DNA of 64,000 bases, taken from contig NZ_VEBF01000001.1 in the NCBI RefSeq assembly GCF_007676705.1, positions 1,178,001-1,242,000 on the forward strand, in the 5' to 3' direction. Both the position numbers and the translations under genes were made by a program. Below are positions 9,342-17,735 of this stretch, piece by piece. Below the pieces are notes generated by a model. That model made no database searches. It was not told the DNA's origin and saw only the letters and a program-made list of their open reading frames with translations. Positions within the stretch are counted from its first letter, which is position 1, and the number at the start of each line of letters is the position of its first letter. Origin of the DNA: Paenibacillus xylanexedens. GTDB lineage: Bacteria; Bacillota; Bacilli; Paenibacillales; Paenibacillaceae.

Positions 9342-9968
9342 TTAGAAGTTTACTGCTACTTCGGAAGCCAATTTCAGACCTGCAGTAACGATTTCTTCAG
9401 CACGATCTGCAGAAGCGTTATGTCCTTCAACGATAACCACTTCAGGGTTTTGAATGCCCCAGAAGTTCAATACGTTAGTTACATATTTAACGGACATTTC
9501 AGCAGATGCCATTGGCTCTACGGAATATACGCCACCACGAGCATTCAGCAATGCCACTTTTTTGTCGCCTACGAGACCTACAGGGCCTTCAGCTGTGTAT
9601 TTAAACATTTTACCAGCTTGGCTCAGGTAGGAAATGTAATTCACCAGTGGAGCCGGAACAGTGAAGTTCCAGAGCGGGAATGCAAATACCACTTTGTCTG
9701 CTGCCAGGAATTGATCTTGCAGTTGTGCAGCCAGTGCTGCAGCTTTTTGCTCTTCGGCAGTTGCTTCAATGCCGTTTGCTGCTTTGTAGCCACCAGTAAT
9801 TACAGTGTTGCCATAGTAAGGAATATCTGTATTGTAGAGATCCAGCTCAGTAACTGTGTCACCTGGGTGGGACTCTTTGTATGCGCTCAAGAATGCATCG
9901 TACAATTTAACGCTGACTGCTTGATCTGCAGGACGGTCATTTGCTTTTACGAATAAAATATTAGACAT
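9342..9968 (-). CDS. azoR: FMN-dependent NADH-azoreductase / quinone reductase
   Basis: 208 residues, the usual AzoR length, in the flavodoxin-like fold. The N-terminus is VLFVKAN-like (SNILFVKANDRP), followed by the FMN and interface motifs FAFPLWNFTVPAPLVNYI (about 94-111) and LLNARGGVYS (about 144-153). Enzymes of this family reduce azo dyes and quinones with NADH and are thought to protect against thiol-reactive quinones. GGGGGA precedes the ATG. It is a single-gene unit sharing a terminator with the convergent DUF2161 gene. Confidence 0.93.
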   Translation of the reverse strand: MSNILFVKANDRPADQAVSVKLYDAFLSAYKESHPGDTVTELDLYNTDIPYYGNTVITGGYKAANGIEATAEEQKAAALAAQLQDQFLAADKVVFAFPLWNFTVPAPLVNYISYLSQAGKMFKYTAEGPVGLVGDKKVALLNARGGVYSVEPMASAEMSVKYVTNVLNFWGIQNPEVVIVEGHNASADRAEEIVTAGLKLASEVAVNF

Positions 9969-10157
9969 GTTGAATTTTCCCCCGTTAAATAAAATATATG
10001 AGTGCTTTTTCTGAACTCACCACAATTGCAGCTTATATAAAGAAACCAACAACTCATTAATTCATATTATATATAAAAATGTTAGTGGATGCAATAACGT
10101 AATCACGATGTTTATGAACCAATTTGGATTTTGCTACAATCTATTTTTCGATCCGGC

Positions 10158-11381
10158 TCAGCTGCGAGCCGTAAATTCAGATATGGTTTCACTGATCAGG
10201 TTCATGCCAAGCAGCAATTCATCGCGTCCCGGATGGCTAAAGTTCAATCGAATGTAGCGTTGATCCTGTACACCTGTGGAGCATAACGATCCAGGAAGAA
10301 AAGATACACCTTTGGGCAGAGCCGCCTTAAGCAGAGCACCACTATCCAATCCTTCGGGCAATTGTACCCACAGATACATTCCACCCTCAGGGATGGTGTA
10401 TTGACACCCTTTCCAGCCCGGTCTTTTCAACAGTTCAAGCATCAGCTTGAGCCTGGTCTTATACTCCCGATTCAACATGGATAGATGATCACTCCATCGA
10501 AAAGGAGAATGGGCCAGCAGCTGATACAACAGCCGCTGATTCATCGGACTGGATTGACCATCTGCAATTCGTTTAACTGAAGCCATGGCCTGAATCAGTG
10601 CAGGGTGCCCAGCAGCCCATCCGGTTCGAAGAGCGGGCGCTACCGTTTTGCTAAACGAACCGATGTAGAGAACATGTCCACCCTGGTCGGCAGTATCCAG
10701 TGCAAAGAGTGAAGGATATTTACGATAGAATTCCGCCGGCTCAAGGCCATCGAAATGAAGTTCTCCGTAAGAATCATCTTCCACAAGCAGTACACCATAG
10801 CGTGAACACAGATCAAGCACAGCCTCCCGCCGCTCCATACTCCACAAAGCACCGGTCGGATTCGAGAAACTGGGTGCAGCAAAAAGCAGCTTCGGTCTCA
10901 CCTGCTGCATGTGATGCTCCAAAAGGTCAGGCAGTATCCCGTCCCGATCACCCATCACGGGCACAATTTTGGCCCCTTGCATCTCCAGAACCTCAAGACA
11001 ACCTGGAGATGTAGGATGCTCAACCAGCACGGAGTCTCCTGGTTCAAGCAATAGACGCATCACCAGATCGATGGCCTGCTGGGTACCAGTGGTCAACAGA
11101 ATCTGCTCGGGTACCGTTCGTATGCCTTTGCGTGCATTCCAGTCTTTGTTCAGCCACTCTCTTAAGGGTGTGTAGCCTGCAGGCTCACCATATTGCAATG
11201 CAGAGGGGCCTGAACTAAAGACAGACACCGCTGCTTCTTCCAGCAATTTGAAAGGAAACAACTCCTCCGCAGGCAATTCCTCTGCCAGAGAAATGAAATA
11301 ATCCCTGCCAGACATCTCACGTATATCCCTCAGCGGTGATGACAATAGCCTGTTGGTACGGGAAGCAAAGAAATATTTCAT
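10158..11381 (-). CDS. PLP-dependent aminotransferase (fold I, LysN/MocR-C-like)
   Basis: 407 residues. The sequence has the fold-type I aminotransferase pattern: LTTGTQQAIDLV (about 96-107), FAAPSFSNPTGALW with the conserved Asn, VEDDSYGELHFDG with the pyridine-nitrogen Asp, and the PLP lysine in GSFSKTVAPALRTGW. It resembles 2-aminoadipate-type aminotransferases and the C-terminal half of MocR regulators. It lacks the GntR DNA-binding domain, so it should be an enzyme and not a regulator. AAAGGGGAT lies 7 bases before the ATG. The substrate cannot be told from sequence. The next gene upstream is a response regulator with no obvious functional link. Confidence 0.85.
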   Translation of the reverse strand: MKYFFASRTNRLLSSPLRDIREMSGRDYFISLAEELPAEELFPFKLLEEAAVSVFSSGPSALQYGEPAGYTPLREWLNKDWNARKGIRTVPEQILLTTGTQQAIDLVMRLLLEPGDSVLVEHPTSPGCLEVLEMQGAKIVPVMGDRDGILPDLLEHHMQQVRPKLLFAAPSFSNPTGALWSMERREAVLDLCSRYGVLLVEDDSYGELHFDGLEPAEFYRKYPSLFALDTADQGGHVLYIGSFSKTVAPALRTGWAAGHPALIQAMASVKRIADGQSSPMNQRLLYQLLAHSPFRWSDHLSMLNREYKTRLKLMLELLKRPGWKGCQYTIPEGGMYLWVQLPEGLDSGALLKAALPKGVSFLPGSLCSTGVQDQRYIRLNFSHPGRDELLLGMNLISETISEFTARS

Positions 11382-11515
11382 CGATCCGATCCCCTTTCAT
11401 CCCTATCGAAACTGAACTCGCAGTCCGCAGCCCTACAACCTATTCCTGCTCGCCATCGAATATGACCGGATGCACACCTGACCTGTTGTGATGCTAGAAG
11501 AACATACCTGGTTCG

Positions 11516-12172
11516 TCAGGATACCGTCTTCGATTGCCTTGCATGCAAGGCATAACGTTCAATGGCCTGTGCTCTGCTGCTTACTTCCAGCTTCACGTAT
11601 ATTTTACGCAGATAATTATCAATCGATCGCCTGCTAACGTTGATCTCACTCGCTATTTTATCATAGGTTACCCCTTGAACAATTCTTTCCATGATAAAAG
11701 TTTCAGTTTCGGTTAATTCAATGACACGTTCTTCTGTTGGAGACTCTACGGGTTGCGCCCACTCCGCACTGTTCAACCACGATAATGGAATGGATACATG
11801 GCCCTCACGTAACCCCGAGATCAGATGAATCAACTGGCTAGGGGAAGCCTGTTTGGATAGCATGCCGCTTGCACCAAGACTCATCAGATGACGAAACAGC
11901 TTCACATTGTCTTCATCCGTTAAAATGATGATGTGACTATGTGCTGACAGATTCTTCATCTGGGCAATATATTGATCTGCCTGGCCCTCCGGAAGACGAT
12001 AATCCATGAGAACCAGATCAGGCTGGTGAATGTTCACCAGTTCGAGCCCTTCTGTTCCGGTCGAAGTCATGCCACGTACCGTCAGATCTTGCTGCTCTTC
12101 CAAAATCAATTTTGTACCGAGCATGCTGGTGGGGTGGATATCTACGATGACCACCTGCCATACTTTTTTCAT
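11516..12172 (-). CDS. NarL/LuxR-type response regulator with atypical acidic pocket (orphan)
   Basis: 218 residues: receiver domain about 5-120 and LuxR-type helix-turn-helix about 150-210 (ITETE-like start, then YDKIASEINVSRRSIDNYLR). The phospho-acceptor Asp57 (LVLMDYRLP), Thr85 and Lys107 are present. However, the acidic pair near the N-terminus, normally Asp-Asp, reads Asp11-Ile12, so Mg2+ binding and phosphorylation may be altered. The receiver start resembles ComA (HP....GTK.ILE). No histidine kinase lies next to it. A GGGGGAAC ribosome site precedes the ATG. Its target and signal are unknown. Confidence 0.85.
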   Translation of the reverse strand: MKKVWQVVIVDIHPTSMLGTKLILEEQQDLTVRGMTSTGTEGLELVNIHQPDLVLMDYRLPEGQADQYIAQMKNLSAHSHIIILTDEDNVKLFRHLMSLGASGMLSKQASPSQLIHLISGLREGHVSIPLSWLNSAEWAQPVESPTEERVIELTETETFIMERIVQGVTYDKIASEINVSRRSIDNYLRKIYVKLEVSSRAQAIERYALHARQSKTVS

Positions 12173-12534
12173 TGTTGTTCCCCCTGTTATGTATTGGACA
12201 AATAACTTCTACCTTCTGTCATGATGATTCCATCGTCTTGCGACAGTCCGAGTATAGAAGAAGCACAGGTCGGATTATGTCGAAAAACATAAAAATACAG
12301 GATGAGGCAGTTAAAAAAGCTCTATCTTCACTGTATTTTGTTCTAAAAACACCATGATGTTCATCTCTCCATGCCCGGAAAGGTCAAAATATAGTATAAA
12401 TTTCCTGCATTTCTATCTAAAAAAGTCGAAAAACCTGCCCAAAGTTCCTACTTATTGCATCTATAAGAAATTGTATCCTAGGACTTCCTTCCGATGCAAT
12501 CTCTTTTTGCTCTATTAAGTAAAGAATTTCATTT

Positions 12535-12563
12535 TTGCGTAATCAATAGGGGCATGATAGAAT
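12535..12563 (+). promoter_or_regulatory. Putative promoter of the 12.6-14.3 kb envelope cluster
   Basis: TTGCGT (12535-12540) and TAGAAT (12558-12563) are 17 bases apart and 48 bases before the ATG at 12611. The rest of the gap 12173-12534 is AT-rich and shows no other feature that I can support. Confidence 0.5.
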
Positions 12564-12610
12564 GAGGACTGGAAAAATTTTTGTACCTATAAATGACCAG
12601 GAGTGATGAT

Positions 12611-13021
12611 ATGAAACCATCTGCCCCGCCCTCTGACATCCATCACACCCGGAGTGCCAAAGGCAAGGCCGGATCTTCAATCAAGCTGTTTCTGGTAATG
12701 TGGATTGTTCTGATTGCACTAGGAGTCGTTGGAACCTACTACTATAGTAACCATCTCCAGCAACAGATGATTAACCAGCTTCAGGCCCATAATCAGCAGC
12801 AGATTGCAGCGCTAAAAACCGACTATGAAAAGCAGCTAACAACGATATCGAAGGAAGTAGCCGACCTGCAAGGACAGGTTCAATCCTTCAATGAATTGCT
12901 GACTTTTACCAAGGATAATGCAAGTGACAAAACGGATAACAGCAACAAACTGTATACCCAGCTGAGCGAAGTCAAAAAACAACTGGAGACACTCCAGAAA
13001 AAGATGGACCTGCTCAAATGA
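12611..13021 (+). CDS. Single-pass membrane protein with extracytoplasmic coiled coil, unknown function
   Basis: 136 residues from the ATG at 12611, chosen because AGGAG lies 7 bases before it; an in-frame ATG 18 bases earlier would overlap that site. A basic, Ser/Pro-rich N-terminus of about 25 residues precedes one transmembrane helix (FLVMWIVLIALGVVGTYYY). The rest is a Gln/Lys-rich coiled coil with heptads such as LQAHNQQQIAALKTDYEKQL. No catalytic motif is present. Its stop overlaps the start of the phosphodiester glycosidase gene by four bases, so the two are co-translated and may form a membrane complex (inference). Confidence 0.75.
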   Translation: MKPSAPPSDIHHTRSAKGKAGSSIKLFLVMWIVLIALGVVGTYYYSNHLQQQMINQLQAHNQQQIAALKTDYEKQLTTISKEVADLQGQVQSFNELLTFTKDNASDKTDNSNKLYTQLSEVKKQLETLQKKMDLLK

Positions 13022-14082
13022 TTACACCCGTCAAACAGGTTAATCGTTTTTTTATGCTTGCACTCGCTCCTTTTGTTGGATTCATAGTATGTCTGCTGCT
13101 GCTTCGTCCTCCGCTTGAACCCGGAGGTTTGATTCCCACCGAGCTGTCAGAGGACAGCATTACTCCCCGGACCCAAGCAATTAGCCAAGAGCTTGCCGGG
13201 GCAAAAGACGCTGCTGTCCAGACTTCTTCTTCTATTAAAAGAACGACACAGCTCTATAATAAGACAACGAGTACGATGTCTACACTTGTGCAGAAGGCGA
13301 CTGCTCAGGCGGATCGCCCAGAAAGCATTTATAACAAACGAATCTCATCCAAGCTGGGCGTTCCATTTGAACGGGTAGACAGTGACCGGCTGACGATTGA
13401 AATGTACAGAGTGAATCCTGGCAGTTATAAGGGCTATGCCATGAAGATTAAGCTAAAAGATCCCACGGCCATGCAGATGGCTCTGGATAGCGAACCTGGA
13501 CGTTCTGAGACAACCATGCAGGCTGTGAAGCGTAACGGCGCAATTGCCGGTATCAACGCAGGAGGGTTCGCTGACAGTGGCGGCAAACGTTATCCTCTCA
13601 GCACAACCGTCATGGATGGGAAATACGTGAATGGTTTTCAGGCCAGTTTCAAAGATTTGTTCTTTGTAGGACTTAACGATGCCGGCAAGCTGGTCGGAGG
13701 CAAGTTCTTCGATAAAAACTCGCTGGATCGCCTGCAACCGCAATTCGGGGCTACGTTTGTACCGGTGCTGCTACAGAATGGGCGCAAAACAGCAATTCCC
13801 GATAAGTGGAAGGTATCACCCAAACGAGCACCTCGTACTGTCATCGGCAATTACAAAGACGATCAGTTGTTGATCATCGTGGTCGATGGATATAATGAAG
13901 GCGGAAGTTCTGGTGCTACCCTTGAAGAGTTGCAAGGACGGTTGTACAAGCTTGGGGTCATCGATGCCTATAATCTGGATGGCGGTGGATCTTCCTCGCT
14001 TATTCTGAATAATCGGGTTGTGAATAACCCTTCGGATGGCAGCCTCAGACCGGTGCCCACACACTTTTTATTTTATAAATGA
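13018..14082 (+). CDS. Membrane-anchored phosphodiester glycosidase-family protein (NAGPA/DUF2233)
   Basis: 354 residues. One N-terminal membrane helix (FFMLALAPFVGFIVCLLLL) leads to a spacer of about 90 residues, then a NAGPA-type domain from about 125 to the end. Signature stretches are GAIAGINAGGFADSGG and the C-terminal YNLDGGGSSSLI. Relatives remove sugar-phosphodiester caps or act in exopolysaccharide and teichoic-acid metabolism; the bacterial substrate is mostly unknown. It overlaps the preceding coiled-coil gene by ATGA and is followed within 80 bases by a microprotein gene. A second family member, without this long spacer, lies at 57-58 kb. Confidence 0.85.
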   Translation: MITPVKQVNRFFMLALAPFVGFIVCLLLLRPPLEPGGLIPTELSEDSITPRTQAISQELAGAKDAAVQTSSSIKRTTQLYNKTTSTMSTLVQKATAQADRPESIYNKRISSKLGVPFERVDSDRLTIEMYRVNPGSYKGYAMKIKLKDPTAMQMALDSEPGRSETTMQAVKRNGAIAGINAGGFADSGGKRYPLSTTVMDGKYVNGFQASFKDLFFVGLNDAGKLVGGKFFDKNSLDRLQPQFGATFVPVLLQNGRKTAIPDKWKVSPKRAPRTVIGNYKDDQLLIIVVDGYNEGGSSGATLEELQGRLYKLGVIDAYNLDGGGSSSLILNNRVVNNPSDGSLRPVPTHFLFYK

Positions 14083-14158
14083 TGGGGTGAAGCATTTCTT
14101 TTCTACTTATAATGGTTATAATAGAAGAAAATGAGCTTGTGCAGGAGGTGCGAAGGGT

Positions 14159-14263
14159 ATGTCGTTTTCACTGACATTCTGGATTATTGCAGTTGTATTG
14201 ACTCTCTTCATTACAGGCATTCTCACTTCATCCTACAACAATGACAAGACAAAAGGCCTGTAA
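14159..14263 (+). CDS. 34-residue membrane microprotein, unknown function
   Basis: A short frame with a strong AGGAGGT site 9 bases before its ATG. It encodes one hydrophobic helix (FWIIAVVLTLFITGIL) and a short polar, Lys-rich tail. A clean terminator begins 6 bases after the stop. Ribosome site, helix and terminator together support a real gene. No family is recognised. It follows the phosphodiester glycosidase gene and may be its small partner, or a separate unit. Confidence 0.6.
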   Translation: MSFSLTFWIIAVVLTLFITGILTSSYNNDKTKGL

Positions 14264-14268
14264 AGGCC

Positions 14269-14295
14269 AAGCCTCTCTCCGGAGAGGCTTTTTTT
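14269..14295 (+). terminator. Terminator of the envelope cluster
   Basis: AAGCCTCTC-tccg-GAGAGGCTT is a perfect 9-bp stem followed by T residues. Confidence 0.93.
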
Positions 14296-14313
14296 AATGC
14301 TCTATTCTCGAAA

Positions 14314-14371
14314 TAGCAAGAGACAAGGCTTAAAAGAATGCTTCAATTCTTCTAAGCCTTGTCTCTTGCTA
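14314..14371 (-). terminator. Long inverted repeat, probable terminator of the glycan operon
   Basis: TAGCAAGAGACAAGGCTTA and its complement form a 19-bp perfect stem that continues through an A/T-rich AGAAT/ATTCT part. It begins 8 bases after the LacI stop. Only a weak T-tract (CTATTT) follows on the minus strand, so it may stabilise the 3' end as well as terminate. Confidence 0.6.
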
Positions 14372-14378
14372 GACGGGA

Positions 14379-15395
14379 TCAATAGCTAACCGCCCGGTCA
14401 CTTTGCATTGATATCATAGAATCAGACAGAGTAGGTCCACTCACCGACCCACCCTCAACCAGTGTCACGTATATCCGTTCATGGTCAACGGGTTCTCCAG
14501 CAATAATCTTGATTAATTGTTCAGCAGCGAGTGATCCCCACTTACGTTTGGAATAATCAATGCTTGCCAATCTCGGCTGCACGTATTTGCTCAGTTCAAT
14601 ATTGTCGAATCCGATGACATCAATCTCCTGACCCACGCCAAGTACACTGTCTGCGAGACGATCACACAAGCCAATAGCCATCTCATCATTAAGGCAGAAT
14701 ACAGCTGCTGGTCCATCATACGCCTGTACAATCTGATCTGCGGCTCGTTCTCCACCACTCTTCTCAAAATCCCCCGTGATCTCAATCCATTCTACATCGG
14801 CTTCACGTTCCGCAACCTGTCTTACAGCCTTCAAACGCTGCACAGAGTCAAACGAACCTTCCGGTCCCGTCACCACATAGATTTTCTTATGTCCCTGTTC
14901 AATCAGATGCTCCATGGCAAGTGTCGCCCCGGCTTTGTTATCGAGCAGAACCTGATTAATGTTGGGATGATCCATCTCCCGGTCCAGTACAACGATTTTG
15001 TGCCCTCGATCGGCATATTGCATCAGTTCTTCACTTGCAAACGTATGATCCAGAATGATTGCACCATCAATCATCCGTTCCGGAAGCATGCGATGGGACT
15101 GTTTACCGCTGCACACGATCAGGTCATAACCTTGAGCATTACATACGGCTTTCATGCCACTAAGTAAGTCTCCATATACATCTCCGCTAAAATCGGTCAA
15201 GAAAACACCCAGAATTTTGGATTCTCTCTTCTTCAGTGTTCTTGCAGCGGCATTTGGAACATAGTTCAGCTCTTTGGCTATGGCCAAAATTTTGGAACTC
15301 GTCTCATCGGTCACTTTGTTGCTGCCATTCAGCGCATATGACACGGTGGATATAGAAACTCCCGCCTGTTTGGCGATATCCTTGATACTGACCAC
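14379..15395 (-). CDS. LacI-family repressor of the glycan operon
   Basis: 338 residues from a GTG at 15395, which has GGGGAG 8 bases before it and gives the standard N-terminus VSIKDIAKQAGVSISTVSYA. A longer frame from 15464 has no ribosome site. Residues 1-55 are the LacI DNA-binding domain. The rest is a sugar-binding domain with VIGFDNIELSKYV near the end. It is the last gene of the esterase-permease-permease-binding protein-GH3 operon and very likely senses the imported sugar. Two 24-bp palindromes at the operon promoter are its probable operators, so it would repress its own operon. Confidence 0.9.
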   Translation of the reverse strand: MVSIKDIAKQAGVSISTVSYALNGSNKVTDETSSKILAIAKELNYVPNAAARTLKKRESKILGVFLTDFSGDVYGDLLSGMKAVCNAQGYDLIVCSGKQSHRMLPERMIDGAIILDHTFASEELMQYADRGHKIVVLDREMDHPNINQVLLDNKAGATLAMEHLIEQGHKKIYVVTGPEGSFDSVQRLKAVRQVAEREADVEWIEITGDFEKSGGERAADQIVQAYDGPAAVFCLNDEMAIGLCDRLADSVLGVGQEIDVIGFDNIELSKYVQPRLASIDYSKRKWGSLAAEQLIKIIAGEPVDHERIYVTLVEGGSVSGPTLSDSMISMQSDRAVSY

Positions 15396-15472
15396 ATTCT
15401 TCGCTCCCCTGTTATGTTGATCAGGCCTCCCATAGTGAAAGGCCTGACACATTACTCTTTCCATCCATCGGA

Positions 15473-17641
15473 TTACACGAGTCGGAATGATTTCTTTTGG
15501 GTATCCCGGCTGTTCGGACCAACCAGAATATGGAATTCGCCTCGATCACTGCGATGACTTAAGTCAGAATGGTGATAGCGAAGCTGTTCTTCATTTAATG
15601 TAAACGTGGCTTTACCACTCTCGCCTGGTGCAAGTGCAAGTCTCACATATCCTTTCAACTCACGCATCGGACGAACCACTTCACCCGTTACATCACGAAC
15701 ATACAACTGAACGGTCTCCACTCCTGCACGCTCACCTGTGTTCGTTACACGAACCTGGATGCTCAAAGACTCATCAGCAGTCAACTCGTTACTTGACACT
15801 TCAAGATCACCATAAACGAAGGAAGTGTAAGAGAGACCGTAGCCAAATGGAAGCAAAGGTTCATTGGGGCTGTCAATGTATTTGGATACATAACGTTCTT
15901 CCGTCTTTTCCGGGTTAAGCGGCCGGCCTGTATTGAAATGGTTGTAATACACCGGAATCTGACCTACGGATTGCGGGAAGGACATGGTCAGACGTGCAGA
16001 TGGATTCACTACACCTGTCAGAACATCTGCAATCGCAGCTCCGCCTTCACTACCCGGGAACCAGGCTTCAAGAACAGCATCCGTTTCATCGATTACACCA
16101 TGCAGATCCAATGGACGGCCATTGAAAATAACGGTGGCAATAGGTTTCCCTGCTGCTTTGAGCTGTTTGACCAATTCCAATTGGGCCGCTGGCAGACGAA
16201 TATCCGTACGTGAGCCACCTTCTCCGCTCATCTCGGAGTCTTCCCCTAGAGCCAGGACGATCAGATCTGCTTTGCTTGCCACTTCCAGAGCTTCGGCAAT
16301 CTGCTCAGCTGTGATGGTATGAACATCACTGCCTTGGGCAAATTGAACTTTCCCACCCGTCAAACGCTCTTGCAGAGCTGTTCCCAGCTTGATTGCATCT
16401 TCCTTAACCCCTTCACAGGACCACCAACCCAGAATGTCTGGACTCTGTGCAAAAGGACCAATAAGGGCTACATTAGCTTCCGGCTGAAGCGGAAGAACGT
16501 TGCCATCATTTTTCAACAGAACAGCTGATTTCGTTGCCAGTTCATACGATACCTGACGGTGCTCTTTGGAGAACACAATCTCGCGCTCACGTTCCGGATC
16601 AGCTGCACGCAGTGGATTGTCGAACAATCCCAGCTTTTCTTTCAGTTGCAAAATTCGCAGAACGGCTTCATCAATGAGTTCCTCTTCTACTTCACCGCTC
16701 TCAATCAACTCAGGCAGATGATGCACATAACAAGGTGTCATCATCTCCATATCCACCCCTGCGCGAATGGCACGGTATGCCGCTTCACGGTCATCTTCCG
16801 CAGCGCCATGGGCAATCATCTCGCGAATGGAAGCCCAATCCGAGATCAGTACGCCATCAAAGCCCCACTCGTCACGCAATATACCGCGCATCAGCTTTTC
16901 GTTGCCGCTCGCCGGAATACCGTCGACTGTATTGAACGAAGTCATGACCATTTCCACACCCGCATCCAATGCTGCTTTGTACGCTGGCAAATAGTACTCA
17001 CGCAGGTTACGCTCGGACATGTCCACCGTATTATAATCCCGACCACCCTCAGCCGCTCCATACGCCGCAAAGTGTTTGACACAAGCTGCAAGACGCTCCG
17101 GCTCATCCTTCAAGCTGTCTCCTTGATATCCACGTACGAATGCAGCCGCGAACAAGCTGTTCAGATAAGGATCTTCTCCTGTCGTCTCCATCACACGACC
17201 CCAGCGCGGGTCACGAACCAGATCCACCATCGGTGCAAAGGTAACATGCAAACCGGATACAGCCGATTCACGTGCTGCAATTTCAGCACTTTTCTCAGCG
17301 AGTTCGGTATCCCATGAGCAACCGATGGCCAGCGGAATCGGGAAAATGGTTTTAAATCCATGTACAACATCAGCCATGAACAAGAGTGGAATGCCCAGAC
17401 GACTTTTCTTCATATAAGCTTGCTGTACATCAATGATGGCCTGTGCACCGGACAACCCCAAAATGGAGCCACTGGCATCCACGGACTGCTCCGTGATTCC
17501 CATTTCTTCCATCGGTCCGGTGATCTGACCTTCCACATTCGTTCCTTCATAGAAGTTGGCAGTCAACTGAAGAAGCTGTGCTGTTTTTTCCTCCAACGTC
17601 ATCTGTTTCACCAGGTCTAACAACTGCTCGTTATTCATCAA
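15473..17641 (-). CDS. GH3-family beta-glycosidase (BglX-like, cytoplasmic)
   Basis: 722 residues with no signal peptide. The (alpha/beta)8 domain holds the nucleophile Asp268 in FDGVLISDW, with ADVVHGFKTIFPIPLA and KHFAAYGAAEGGRDYN as typical GH3 substrate-site stretches. A second alpha/beta domain (about 380-570) and a fibronectin-type III-like C-terminal domain (about 620-710) follow. The layout fits BglX-like beta-glucosidases, though xylosidase activity occurs in the family. It would hydrolyse the oligosaccharide brought in by the ABC transporter encoded just upstream. GGAGG precedes two adjacent ATG codons. Confidence 0.92.
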   Translation of the reverse strand: MMNNEQLLDLVKQMTLEEKTAQLLQLTANFYEGTNVEGQITGPMEEMGITEQSVDASGSILGLSGAQAIIDVQQAYMKKSRLGIPLLFMADVVHGFKTIFPIPLAIGCSWDTELAEKSAEIAARESAVSGLHVTFAPMVDLVRDPRWGRVMETTGEDPYLNSLFAAAFVRGYQGDSLKDEPERLAACVKHFAAYGAAEGGRDYNTVDMSERNLREYYLPAYKAALDAGVEMVMTSFNTVDGIPASGNEKLMRGILRDEWGFDGVLISDWASIREMIAHGAAEDDREAAYRAIRAGVDMEMMTPCYVHHLPELIESGEVEEELIDEAVLRILQLKEKLGLFDNPLRAADPEREREIVFSKEHRQVSYELATKSAVLLKNDGNVLPLQPEANVALIGPFAQSPDILGWWSCEGVKEDAIKLGTALQERLTGGKVQFAQGSDVHTITAEQIAEALEVASKADLIVLALGEDSEMSGEGGSRTDIRLPAAQLELVKQLKAAGKPIATVIFNGRPLDLHGVIDETDAVLEAWFPGSEGGAAIADVLTGVVNPSARLTMSFPQSVGQIPVYYNHFNTGRPLNPEKTEERYVSKYIDSPNEPLLPFGYGLSYTSFVYGDLEVSSNELTADESLSIQVRVTNTGERAGVETVQLYVRDVTGEVVRPMRELKGYVRLALAPGESGKATFTLNEEQLRYHHSDLSHRSDRGEFHILVGPNSRDTQKKSFRLV

Positions 17642-17669
17642 TAGTATCCTCCACTACAAGTTGTTGAAA

Positions 17670-17713
17670 TAAAGAACCCGGCTGCGTTCGGGGAGAGACC
17701 GCGCACCGGGTTC
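17670..17713 (-). promoter_or_regulatory. Intercistronic hairpin between binding-protein and GH3 genes
   Basis: GAACCCGG and CCGGGTTC pair across a 24-base GC-rich loop that can itself fold, followed on the minus strand by TTTATTT. It lies in the 94-base gap after the solute-binding protein stop. Such hairpins usually cause partial termination or protect the upstream mRNA, giving more binding protein than downstream enzyme. Confidence 0.65.
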
Positions 17714-17735
17714 AAAATTAATTACTGAACGATTA

